Part shown: in pieces, positions 47,350 to 55,856 of the stretch
How the letters are laid out: each line of letters opens with the position of its first letter
How positions within the stretch are numbered: the stretch's first letter is position 1
Source: Methylotenera sp. G11
GTDB lineage: Bacteria; Pseudomonadota; Gammaproteobacteria; Burkholderiales; Methylophilaceae
DNA: 64,000 nt
Direction of reading: 5' to 3'
Assembly: GCF_000799735.1 (NCBI RefSeq)
Contig: NZ_JUHH01000001.1
Coordinates: 868,001-932,000, forward strand
The notes under the pieces: generated by a model
Seen by the model: the letters and a program-made list of their open reading frames with translations, nothing else
What the model was told of the DNA's origin: nothing
The model's database searches: none
Program-made: the position numbers and the translations under genes

Positions 47350-48261
47350 ATGGATAAAGCTAATGACACTCTCAACCGTTTTCTATTTGAAAACACGCCG
47401 GTTCGCGGCAACATCGTGAACCTGACCAATACCTTTCAGCTCGCACTGAACAAACAGCATCTGCCGGCCGGCCTGAAACGCGCGCTGGGCGAACTCATGG
47501 CCGCAAGCGCCCTGCTGACTGCCACACTGAAGATGAATGGCTCTTTAGTCTTGCAGATTCAAAGCACGGGCAAGCTGAAATTACTGGTTGTAGAATGCAC
47601 TTCCGACTTTGGCATTCGCGCCACAGCAAAATGGAACGGCGACATCGGCGACGAGCAGAACCTGTTTGACCTGATCGAGCATGGCCAGTTTGTGATCACC
47701 CTGGACCCCAAAGACGGCGGGCAGACTTACCAGGGTATCGTCCCGATCGAAAGCAGTGACATCAGCACCATTCTTGAAAATTACATGCTGCGCTCCGAAC
47801 AGATCGACACCAGGATCTGGTTATGCTGCGACGGCAACTCCGCTGCAGGCATGCTGCTGCAGAAACTGCCTGAAGTCATGAACCAGGTAACGCAAAGCGA
47901 AGAATCCATTGCACATGACCTCGATGCATGGAACCGCGTTGGCCACCTGGCAGACACGGTGACTGATGATGAGCTGCTGCACCTGCCGACAGAAACCCTT
48001 CTGCACCGCTTATTCCATGAAGAAGACGTAAGGCTGTTTGAGGCGAGCAACACAAAATTCTTTTGCAGCTGCACCAGGTCCAGCGTTGCCAACATGCTAC
48101 GCATGCTGGGCAATGATGAAATTACCGGTATTCTTGAGGAACAAGGCAAGATCGAAGTGAACTGTGACTTCTGCAATACGCACTACCAGTTCGATAAAGT
48201 GGATGCGGCGCAATTAATGGTGAGCGATGTTGCTGCGCAAGGCAGCAAAGAAGTACATTAA
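47350..48261 (+). CDS. hslO: Redox-regulated chaperone Hsp33
   Basis: 303 aa. The zinc-binding switch has CxC at C239/C241 (FFCSCTRSS) and CxxC at C272/C275 (NCDFCNTHY), spaced 30 residues, as in the family. When oxidised the zinc is released and the protein holds unfolding clients. Stand-alone gene. Confidence 0.96.
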   Translation: MDKANDTLNRFLFENTPVRGNIVNLTNTFQLALNKQHLPAGLKRALGELMAASALLTATLKMNGSLVLQIQSTGKLKLLVVECTSDFGIRATAKWNGDIGDEQNLFDLIEHGQFVITLDPKDGGQTYQGIVPIESSDISTILENYMLRSEQIDTRIWLCCDGNSAAGMLLQKLPEVMNQVTQSEESIAHDLDAWNRVGHLADTVTDDELLHLPTETLLHRLFHEEDVRLFEASNTKFFCSCTRSSVANMLRMLGNDEITGILEEQGKIEVNCDFCNTHYQFDKVDAAQLMVSDVAAQGSKEVH

Positions 48262-48289
48262 ATACGATACAAGAGACTGATCAAACGCT

Positions 48290-48841
48290 CTATTTGCAGA
48301 TATACGGCAAATACTCGGGCGCAATATCCGTCTTATTGGCGCCCATAACCGTCATTTGTTCCGGCGCTTTTGCGTTGCCGCAAACCCAGGTCACCGGAAC
48401 AATGGGCGAGTCCTCAATCACGGCCGGGCGCATTGATAGCGTTTTGCCTTTGATTATCGGATGAGCCTTGTTACCGAAAGTCATATGAATTGCACCATTT
48501 TCCACAAGCACGCCGCTGACATAATTATTCACAATCTTATTATGCGCAGGCAGGCCTGCCGCTTCATTATCGGCCAGTAAGGTTTTTTCCAGCTTCCAGC
48601 TCGCCGCAACCGGTGCTTTTGCAATATCGGCCAGCGGCATTGCGGTCACGACCTGTTCTTTGACGATGCGCGCCATGCCTGAAGGAATGGCGATGGTTGC
48701 CAGAATGGCAAGAATCGCTATGACAACCATCATTTCGATCGCAGTGAATCCGGTTATATTTTTACCGAAAGCATCGCCAGGCCATTCTGGCTGATGGCGC
48801 ATATAGGCACTTAACCGCTTCTGCATAAAGTCAACCTGCAT
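48290..48841 (-). CDS. Type IV pilin-like protein
   Basis: 183 aa. The prepilin peptidase site and N-terminal helix read GFTAIEMMVVIAILAILATIAIP, with Glu at mature position 5, after a long charged leader of about 31 residues. The globular part is not assigned; two cysteines (WVCG and YICK) near the C-terminus could form the pilin D-loop disulfide. No other pilus gene is nearby. The start overlaps the preceding methyltransferase stop as TAATG. An internal ATG at 48826 would shorten the leader. Confidence 0.82.
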   Translation of the reverse strand: MQVDFMQKRLSAYMRHQPEWPGDAFGKNITGFTAIEMMVVIAILAILATIAIPSGMARIVKEQVVTAMPLADIAKAPVAASWKLEKTLLADNEAAGLPAHNKIVNNYVSGVLVENGAIHMTFGNKAHPIIKGKTLSMRPAVIEDSPIVPVTWVCGNAKAPEQMTVMGANKTDIAPEYLPYICK

Positions 48842-49617
48842 TACAGCACCTGGCGTTTGCGCTCAAACAGGCAGACGGCTGCCGCAGCACCTGCATTAAG
48901 GGATTCTACGGAATGATCCGCCATCGGAATCGTGATGGCTTTCGTCGCCGCTGCAATGGTCTGCTTGCGCAGGCCGGCGCCCTCATTACCGATGACAAAA
49001 GCGGTGGGCTGGGTCAAGTCCTGCGCATAGACAGACTCGCCTGTCATTGTCGCTGCATAACTGTCGCCCCGGAAATTTCCTAGTTCCGCAATCAAGTCGG
49101 CACGCTCGACGATAGGCAGCACAAACTGCGCGCCCTGCCCCCCTCTTAACGCTTTTGGCGACCAGGCATCGGTACAGCTGGTGCTTAGATAAGCCACTTC
49201 GACCCCGGCTGCAGCTGCGGTACGCAGCATGCTGCCAAGGTTGCCCGGGTCCTGGATATCTTCCAGCATCAATACAAACTGTGGCGCTTCAGGCACAGGC
49301 AGCTGTGGCAGCTTAACCAGTGCCAATATGCCTGTAGCGCTGGCAACCGGCGTCAGCTCCGCGAACATCAGGGTCGGCAGCATGACCGTAGAAACATCAG
49401 CCAGCTCCTGAATCAGGCCAGTGGCCTCTACTGTGCTTTTACCTTCAGGGATGATGACAACATCGGGCAATCCGAATGTTGCCATATAAGCTTCGATGAG
49501 ATGCACGCCATCCAGCAGGGTCTTGCCTTCGCTGCGCCGCTCGCGTGCATTATCGGCAAATTTCTTGAGCTGCTTGAAAATAGGGTTGTCGCGCGAAGTG
49601 ATGTGTTTAAAAGACAT
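48841..49617 (-). CDS. TrmH/SpoU-family RNA 2'-O-methyltransferase (RlmB-like)
   Basis: 258 aa SPOUT methyltransferase. N-terminal substrate-binding domain (about 1-95), then the knot: LEDIQDPGNLGSMLRTAAAAG, FVIGNEGAGLRKQTI and IPMADHSVESLNAGAAAAVCL. These are the three SpoU motifs. Target is likely 23S rRNA, but the paralogue cannot be fixed. Confidence 0.93.
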   Translation of the reverse strand: MSFKHITSRDNPIFKQLKKFADNARERRSEGKTLLDGVHLIEAYMATFGLPDVVIIPEGKSTVEATGLIQELADVSTVMLPTLMFAELTPVASATGILALVKLPQLPVPEAPQFVLMLEDIQDPGNLGSMLRTAAAAGVEVAYLSTSCTDAWSPKALRGGQGAQFVLPIVERADLIAELGNFRGDSYAATMTGESVYAQDLTQPTAFVIGNEGAGLRKQTIAAATKAITIPMADHSVESLNAGAAAAVCLFERKRQVL

Positions 49618-49748
49618 ATAACGATTGTTTACAGACTAAATGGCTAGTTTAACCGAACTTGTCTTGTGAGCGTAACAGGATTGCAGTAAATTACCGCTGT
49701 AGCAGACGTTGGCCTTTATCAAAAATTCAACAATCACGGGGGTTATCT

Positions 49749-50441
49749 ATGTCATTAACAAAACGTTCATTAGCAGAGTTGATCGGTACGTTCTGGCTGG
49801 TTTTAGGCGGCTGCGGCAGCGCAGTATTAGCCGCAGGCATACCAGACCTGGGCCTGGGATACTTAGGCGTATCACTTGCTTTCGGTTTAACGGTGGTCAC
49901 CATGGCCTATGCCATCGGCCATATTTCGGGCTGCCACCTGAACCCTGCCGTTTCTGTGGGTCTGGTTGCCGGTGGCCGTTTCAGTGCAAAAGACTTGCCT
50001 TTTTACGTTGTGGCGCAGGTGCTGGGCGCAGTGCTCGCCGCCATGGTGATTTACGTCATTGCCAGTGGACAGGAAGGATTCATCGTCGGCGGTTTCGCAG
50101 CCAATGGCTATGCAGAACTATCACCGCATAAATTCTCGCTGCAGGCCGCATTTGTCTGTGAAGTTGTCATGACCGCCGTGTTCCTGTTCATCATCATGGG
50201 GGCAACAGACAAACGCGCACCTGCCGGCCTTGCCCCGCTCGCCATCGGCCTGACGCTTGCACTCATTCACATGATCAGCATCCCGGTGACCAACACTTCC
50301 GTCAACCCGGCACGCAGCACAAGCCAGGCGCTGTTTGCAGGCACCGCCTACATTGACCAGCTCTGGCTGTTCTGGCTGGCACCGATTGTCGGCGGCATCA
50401 TAGGTGCGCTGGTTTATAACTTCATAGCAGCCGATGATTAA
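49749..50441 (+). CDS. aqpZ: Aquaporin Z
   Basis: 230 aa water channel with six helices and the two NPA loops HLNPAVSVG and SVNPARSTS. The residue pattern at the constriction is as in AqpZ rather than GlpF. ATG 49749 is chosen, with GGGGG about six bases upstream; an upstream in-frame codon gives a non-homologous N-terminus. Confidence 0.96.
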   Translation: MSLTKRSLAELIGTFWLVLGGCGSAVLAAGIPDLGLGYLGVSLAFGLTVVTMAYAIGHISGCHLNPAVSVGLVAGGRFSAKDLPFYVVAQVLGAVLAAMVIYVIASGQEGFIVGGFAANGYAELSPHKFSLQAAFVCEVVMTAVFLFIIMGATDKRAPAGLAPLAIGLTLALIHMISIPVTNTSVNPARSTSQALFAGTAYIDQLWLFWLAPIVGGIIGALVYNFIAADD

Positions 50442-50473
50442 ACCTGCCGCCATGCAGACTGCCTGACTAAAAA

Positions 50474-50498
50474 AACGCCCGCATGATGTGGGCGTTTC
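50474..50498. terminator. Terminator-like hairpin after aqpZ
   Basis: AAACGCCC (50474-50481) pairs with GGGCGTTT (50491-50498), 9-base loop. The T-run is short on the plus strand, but an A-run precedes it, so it would work better on the minus strand. Confidence 0.6.
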
Positions 50499-50522
50499 TG
50501 CTGAGACGGCTATAATACAGCC

Positions 50523-51257
50523 ATGGCTAAGAAACTCTCTATAGAACGCATTTTGCATAATCAGGGCTTTGGCTCGCGCAAACTATGCCGCATTTTAATC
50601 ATCAACGAAGAAGTCACCGTGAACGGCGAACTTTGCGATGATCCCGATGCCGCATTCGACACCGACAAACTCAGTTACACCATCAAAGGCGAACCATGGG
50701 TTTACCATGAAAAGTCCTACCTGATGCTGCACAAGCCGGGCAATTACGAATGCTCGCACAAAACCCAGCATCACCCTACCATCTACAGCCTGCTGCCGCA
50801 TCCGCTGGTGGAGCGCGGCGTACAGTGCATAGGCCGGCTGGATGAAGATACGACCGGGCTGATCCTGATTTCGGACGATGGCCAGTTCATTCACAAAATG
50901 AGCTCGCCAAAATGGAAAGTGCCCAAGATATATGAAGTGACCTGTAAACATCCGGTGAGCGATGAGCAGATTGCGCATATACTGAAAGGCGTGCAGCTCA
51001 TTGATGAAGATGCGCCGATTGCAGCATTATCCTGCGAAAAGATCAGCGACCATGTCATCCACATGACGCTGGCAGAAGGTAAATACCACCAGGTAAAACG
51101 CATGGTGGCAGCCATCAGCAACCGTGTCGAAGGCTTGAAACGTATCCAGATCGGGCAGCTGAAACTGCCCGATGACTTGAAAGTTGGCGAATGGCGCTGG
51201 CTAAGTGAAGAAGACCTGCTTAAGCTGAAGCCGCAGGAAAACCAGGCCACAGCATAA
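50523..51257 (+). CDS. rsuA: 16S rRNA pseudouridine synthase (RsuA family)
   Basis: 244 aa. S4-like N-terminal domain (about 1-60), then the catalytic core with GRLDEDTTGLILISDDGQF, where the Asp is the nucleophile, and EGKYHQVKRMVAA. Modifies a uridine in the small subunit rRNA, probably position 516 by homology to E. coli RsuA; a different RsuA-group target is possible. Confidence 0.9.
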   Translation: MAKKLSIERILHNQGFGSRKLCRILIINEEVTVNGELCDDPDAAFDTDKLSYTIKGEPWVYHEKSYLMLHKPGNYECSHKTQHHPTIYSLLPHPLVERGVQCIGRLDEDTTGLILISDDGQFIHKMSSPKWKVPKIYEVTCKHPVSDEQIAHILKGVQLIDEDAPIAALSCEKISDHVIHMTLAEGKYHQVKRMVAAISNRVEGLKRIQIGQLKLPDDLKVGEWRWLSEEDLLKLKPQENQATA

Positions 51258-51271
51258 ACAGGGGACACTTA

Positions 51272-51874
51272 ATGATGCAAGCGGCCAAAGCCATGATAAC
51301 GATACGAAACCAGCTGTTGATGCTGTGCACGCTGATGCTGACATCCTGCATGGGCGTCCCGGACGGCATTAAAGTGGTGAATGGCATTGATGCCAGCCAG
51401 TATCTGGGCACCTGGTATGAAATCGCACGCCTGGATCACAGCTTTGAGCGCGGCCTGGTCAATGTCACCGCGACTTACAGCCTGCGTGATGACGGCGGGA
51501 TCAAAGTCGTCAACCGGGGCTTCAACCCTGAAACTAAAAAATGGAAAGAAGCCGAAGGCAAAGCCTATTTTGTCGACCCTGAAAATGCAGATGGCAGCTA
51601 TACCGGCAAGCTCAAAGTATCTTTCTTCGGCCCATTCTATGGCGCGTACAACATCATCGAACTGGACAAGCCTTACTATAACTACGTGATGCTGTGCGGC
51701 CCGGATAAGTCCTACTTCTGGATACTGTCACGCACACCGCAGCTGCCTTATCCGATCAAACAGCACCTGATCGCCAAAGCCAAAGAGCTGGGTTTTGCGA
51801 CTGACCAGTTGATCTATGTGTCACAGTCTGCTGATAGTGTAGATTACGAAGCCGGCCGCCACGTAAGGCATTAA
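51272..51874 (+). CDS. blc: Outer-membrane lipocalin (Blc-like lipoprotein)
   Basis: 200 aa. Lipoprotein signal with lipobox LTSC, then the lipocalin signature YLGTWYEIARLDHSFERGL and AYNIIELDKPYYNYVML. Binds lysophospholipids or fatty acids in the family. Starts 14 bases after rsuA, so co-transcribed; GGGGAC lies upstream of the first of two adjacent ATGs. Confidence 0.93.
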   Translation: MMQAAKAMITIRNQLLMLCTLMLTSCMGVPDGIKVVNGIDASQYLGTWYEIARLDHSFERGLVNVTATYSLRDDGGIKVVNRGFNPETKKWKEAEGKAYFVDPENADGSYTGKLKVSFFGPFYGAYNIIELDKPYYNYVMLCGPDKSYFWILSRTPQLPYPIKQHLIAKAKELGFATDQLIYVSQSADSVDYEAGRHVRH

Positions 51875-51904
51875 TCATGCAAGCTGATCAGGCATAAGTT
51901 AAAA

Positions 51905-52378
51905 ATGACACTGGAAACCTGGGAATTACTGAGCTATATCGTGACCGTTTTCGGCTTTCCCCTGGCCATATTCGCTTTCATGGTCGAGCAGCGCAAAGAA
52001 CGGGAGAACGAAGACGAAGAAGTGTACCAGTTACTTACCGCCGACTACACGGATTTCCTGAAACTGGTCATGCAGCATCCTGACCTCCAGCTACGCTCAA
52101 GCTGCGAAATTACCAACCTCACTGAAGAACAGCAGGAGCGCCAGCTTGTGATATTCGAGATCCTGATCTCACTGTTTGAGCGCGCTTACCTGCTGAGCTA
52201 CGATGAAAAAATGTCCAGCAAGCAATTGCGGCGCTGGCGCTCGTGGGAAGACTTCATGAGCGAATGGTGCGAGCGCGAGGATTTCCGCAGACTCCTGCCC
52301 AGGCTGCTTCACGGTGAAGATCCGGATTTTGCGGACCACATCAGGAAGCTGGCCGAAAAACACGCATTCAAACAATAA
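51905..52378 (+). CDS. Unknown membrane-anchored acidic protein
   Basis: 157 aa, not recognised. An N-terminal membrane helix (LLSYIVTVFGFPLAIFAFMV) is followed by a charged, mostly helical soluble part (VEQRKERENEDEEVYQLLT; RRWRSWEDFMSEWCEREDF). Reminiscent of small proteins described only as membrane-associated of unknown function. The last gene of the rsuA-blc run, 30 bases after blc. Confidence 0.75.
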   Translation: MTLETWELLSYIVTVFGFPLAIFAFMVEQRKERENEDEEVYQLLTADYTDFLKLVMQHPDLQLRSSCEITNLTEEQQERQLVIFEILISLFERAYLLSYDEKMSSKQLRRWRSWEDFMSEWCEREDFRRLLPRLLHGEDPDFADHIRKLAEKHAFKQ

Positions 52379-52407
52379 GCGCCTGCATCGTTCGAAACCG
52401 GCGCATG

Positions 52408-53283
52408 CTACTTAAGCCGGCTTAATTTGAAACCAGCCCGTTTCAGGCTGACAATCAAGCCTGTTTCACCAGCCAGGTGAGAAGCACCGACGGCCACAAA
52501 CAGTTTTTTTGATGTTGCAGCTTCGATAATACGCGCTGCCATTAATGCATTTCGCTCATCCAGCAGCTTGTAGCGCATACGCTGCCAGACTTCGGCCGGC
52601 AGCATGCCGCCGGTGATTTTTTCATCCAGCGCAGCCAGTTGATCGCTGTCGCCCGCGAGGTATGTTCTGATCAAATGCTCATAATCATTCAGCTTCTGTT
52701 CATCACTGCGTTTGAGCACGGCACGCAGCAACAGCAGCTGCTCTTCAAGGCTCAGGCTATCCATCGCGTTAAAGTGCTCTGCCGGGGTTTCCAACCCGCG
52801 CACCTCTTTGCCAAAGTCTTCAGCTTTAGCCATCAGCAGGTTATCCTGCGCGAATGGGGTCAGCGGCCTGGGCGAATCAAATATCGCCGCCAGCAGCCAT
52901 GGCTTCATGCGCAGCACTTGAGCCCTATGCATCACATGGAACTCGGTCAGCGCATAGACTTTATCAAGCTCATCCTGGCTCAGCATATCCCTGAGGTTGC
53001 CATCGGACATCATCAACAGCTGGTTGTCCTGCAGCGCCTGGGTTTCCATCATGAAGACATCAATCGACCCAAGTGCCTGCATCACCGCAGGCGGGAACTC
53101 AGTCACGCGATCATCATCGGTATGGATAGTGCCGAACAGGTAGACCGTTTCACCGGCAGGCGATTCCGCTTTCCAGAACAAGCCCGGAGCAGCCCATGTA
53201 TTTGCGCTGCATAAAAAACTGAATAAGGCAAAAAGGCTCAGTAACATCAGCCTCTTTACCGCATTATTGAAATTAGAAATCAT
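52408..53283 (-). CDS. TraB/GumN-family protein
   Basis: 291 aa with an N-terminal signal peptide (about 31 residues, ending TWA). TraB/GumN domain: VYLFGTIHTDDDRV with the GxxH motif, METQAL, and LFVAVGASHLAGETGL. The family is related to Tiki/EreA-type metal-dependent hydrolases; the substrate here is unknown. Convergent with the upstream unknown gene. Confidence 0.9.
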   Translation of the reverse strand: MISNFNNAVKRLMLLSLFALFSFLCSANTWAAPGLFWKAESPAGETVYLFGTIHTDDDRVTEFPPAVMQALGSIDVFMMETQALQDNQLLMMSDGNLRDMLSQDELDKVYALTEFHVMHRAQVLRMKPWLLAAIFDSPRPLTPFAQDNLLMAKAEDFGKEVRGLETPAEHFNAMDSLSLEEQLLLLRAVLKRSDEQKLNDYEHLIRTYLAGDSDQLAALDEKITGGMLPAEVWQRMRYKLLDERNALMAARIIEAATSKKLFVAVGASHLAGETGLIVSLKRAGFKLSRLK

Positions 53284-53426
53284 ATTAAAGTCTTTTAAAG
53301 GCTGCGGTTTACTTCAACAGGTACAAACCTTACTCTTTTCAAGACCTTAAGCACACAAGAAAAGTTTTACGAGAACGCCTATAAATTCAACTTTTGAAAC
53401 TAAAAACAGGAATTTTTGCCTTGACC

Positions 53427-53452
53427 GTCATTCCCGCCTGCGCGGGAATGAC
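53427..53452. repeat. REP-like perfect palindrome
   Basis: GTCATTCCCGC (53427-53437) and GCGGGAATGAC (53442-53452), 11 pairs and a 4-base loop. It shares the GTCATTCC end with the elements at 4205 and 30544. It lies in the gap downstream of ygiQ and upstream of the TraB/GumN gene. Confidence 0.7.
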
Positions 53453-53508
53453 AAAATCAAGAGAGGTTCATAAATAACTCATCATTAAATCAATTGATAA
53501 AAGTACCC

Positions 53509-55641
53509 TTACGAATACTTACGTTTCTTCTCTGTGGAACGCCTTCTTACCGTGCGTTCCAGCTGCTCGCCGCGCACCGTAGTCACAGGCTTACCGGAAA
53601 GCGGCTGCCACGCAGGGATCAGGCAATGCTTGCCGCTGCCGATCAGGTCGGGGCGCCCCATACGGTTTAGCGCCTCGCGCAGCATAGGCCAGTTGTTCGG
53701 GTCATGGTAGCGGATAAACGCCTTGTGCAGCTTGCGCACATTGCCGGCCTTAGGGATTGGCACCCCCTCTGAATCTGCCGTCACCTTGCGCAATGGGTTC
53801 TTGCCGGAATGATACATGGCGGTAGCCATTGCCATTGGCGTTGGGGTAAAGGTCTGCACCTGGTCCAGCTTGAAGTCATATTTCTTTAGCCACAACGCGA
53901 GATTGAGCATGTCTTCATCCGTGGTGCCGGGATGTGCCGCAATAAAATACGGAATCAGATATTGTTTCTTACCGGCTTCAGCACTGAATCTTTCAAACAT
54001 GGCCTTGAAGTCGTCATAGGCATCCATGCCGGGTTTCATCATCTTGCTCAGCACATTATCTTCACTGTGCTCAGGCGCGATTTTCAGGTAACCGCCCACA
54101 TGGTGCTGTACCAGTTCCTTGACATATTCAGGCGATTTCACGGCCAGGTCGTAACGCACGCCGCTGCCGATCAGGATTTTCTTCACGCCTTTAATGGCAC
54201 GCGCCTTGCGGTAAAGCTGGATCAATGCGCTGTGGTCGGTTTGCAGGTTTTCACAGATACCGGGGTAAACGCAGCTCAGTTTGCGGCAGTTCTTTTCAAT
54301 AGACTCGCTCTTGCAGGCAATGCGGTACATATTGGCGGTGGGGCCACCCAGGTCAGAGATCACGCCGGTAAAGCCATCGACCTTATCGCGGATTTCCTCG
54401 ATTTCCTTCAGGATCGAACCTTCTGAACGGCTCTGGATGATACGGCCTTCATGTTCGGTAATGCTGCAGAACGTACAGCCGCCAAAGCAGCCGCGCATGA
54501 TATTCACGCTGAAACGGATCATCTCCCAGGCCGGGATTTTTGCCTCTTTATATGCCGGGTGCGGCTTACGTGCATACGGCATGTCGTAAATATAATCCAT
54601 CTCTTTCGTCGTGAGCGGAATCGGCGGCGGGTTAAGCCAGACCTCGCGGTCGCCATGACGCTGCACCAGCGCACGGGCATTGCCGGGGTTAGCTTCCAGA
54701 TGCAGCACGCGTGAGGCGTGTGCATACAGCACCGGGTCATTCGCCACTTCTTCATAAGCCGGTAACCGAACGACCTGCCGGCTTCTGTCCGCCTTGGGCT
54801 TGCGCACGATCTCGACCACATTAGTGCCGGCAGGCAAGTCTGCCTTTGCACCGCTTTCTGTCGCGCAGCTGGCGTCTGCCTTGCCCATCTTCATTTCATA
54901 TGGGTCTACATGCTTATCTACCGTACCGGGGCGGTCGAGCCTGGTGCTCTCGATCTCGCTCCAGCCTTCGGGGATTTTCTTCCGCAAAAACGCAGTACCG
55001 CGAATATCCTGGATATCCGCCACTTTTTCACCTTTGGCGATACGATGCGTCAGCTCAACCAGCGCCCGCTCTGCATTGCCGTACAATAAAATATCGGCTT
55101 TGGAATCAACAAGAATGCTGCGGCGCACTTTGTCCGACCAGTAATCATAATGCGCGATACGGCGCAAACTGGCCTCAATGCTGCCAATGACCAGCGGTAC
55201 ATCGGAATAAGCCTCACGGCAGCGCTGGCTATACACCAGCACGGCACGGTCCGGGCGCCTGTTTGCTGCGGCATCCGGCGTATAGGCATCATCACTGCGG
55301 ATTTTCCTGTCAGCCGTGTAGCGGTTGACCATGCTATCCATATTGCCGGCTGTCACGCCGAAATACAGGTTCGGCTTGCCCAGCACCTTGAATGCATTAG
55401 CGTTCTGCCAGTCAGGCTGCGCAATGATCCCCACGCGGAAACCCTGCGCTTCGAGCAGGCGGCCGACCAATGCCATGCCGAAACTTGGGTGATCGATATA
55501 GGCATCGCCTGTCACCAGAATAATGTCACAGCTATCCCAGCCCAGCGCATCCATTTCAGCGCGAGACATAGGAAGGATGGGCGCAGGCCCGAACCGCTTC
55601 GCCCAGTAAGGACGATAGCTTTGGACGGGTTTTGCCAGCAT
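53509..55641 (-). CDS. ygiQ: Radical SAM protein YgiQ
   Basis: 710 aa, UPF0313/YgiQ family. The N-terminal B12-binding-like fold ([18 protein letters not shown]) is followed by the radical SAM cluster CxxxCxxC at C391, C395 and C398 ([10 protein letters not shown]) and by the YgiQ C-terminal domain. Very close to E. coli YgiQ from [14 protein letters not shown] on. The reaction is not established. ATG 55641 is preferred; a TTG 18 bases upstream is the alternative. Confidence 0.94.
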   Translation of the reverse strand: MLAKPVQSYRPYWAKRFGPAPILPMSRAEMDALGWDSCDIILVTGDAYIDHPSFGMALVGRLLEAQGFRVGIIAQPDWQNANAFKVLGKPNLYFGVTAGNMDSMVNRYTADRKIRSDDAYTPDAAANRRPDRAVLVYSQRCREAYSDVPLVIGSIEASLRRIAHYDYWSDKVRRSILVDSKADILLYGNAERALVELTHRIAKGEKVADIQDIRGTAFLRKKIPEGWSEIESTRLDRPGTVDKHVDPYEMKMGKADASCATESGAKADLPAGTNVVEIVRKPKADRSRQVVRLPAYEEVANDPVLYAHASRVLHLEANPGNARALVQRHGDREVWLNPPPIPLTTKEMDYIYDMPYARKPHPAYKEAKIPAWEMIRFSVNIMRGCFGGCTFCSITEHEGRIIQSRSEGSILKEIEEIRDKVDGFTGVISDLGGPTANMYRIACKSESIEKNCRKLSCVYPGICENLQTDHSALIQLYRKARAIKGVKKILIGSGVRYDLAVKSPEYVKELVQHHVGGYLKIAPEHSEDNVLSKMMKPGMDAYDDFKAMFERFSAEAGKKQYLIPYFIAAHPGTTDEDMLNLALWLKKYDFKLDQVQTFTPTPMAMATAMYHSGKNPLRKVTADSEGVPIPKAGNVRKLHKAFIRYHDPNNWPMLREALNRMGRPDLIGSGKHCLIPAWQPLSGKPVTTVRGEQLERTVRRRSTEKKRKYS

Positions 55642-55829
55642 GGTTGAGTATTGTTCCAAGGTGTATTCGATAAACTATTGAAGACCGCGCATTTTACGCG
55701 CTAATTGTATGATTAAAAAGCTCTTTTACTAATTTTTTACACATTATTAACCATACTGGAAACAAGGCCATGAGCAATGGCGCCATATGCCGCACACCCG
55801 CAGGCAGCCATGATTCATCACAACCTATA

Positions 55830-55855
55830 AGGCAATATTTTTGCTAAGATTGCCT
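55830..55855 (+). other. Hairpin overlapping the translation start of the DUF748 gene
   Basis: AGGCAAT (55830-55836) and ATTGCCT (55849-55855) pair with a 12-base loop and end one base before the ATG at 55857. The 5' arm contains the best AGG candidate, so folding could hide the ribosome binding site. Candidate translational control. Confidence 0.4.
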
Positions 55856-55856
55856 G

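Noticed and set aside
53427-53452. Palindrome considered as a transcription terminator for ygiQ
   Set aside because: It has no T-run, and its ends match the dispersed REP-like family.
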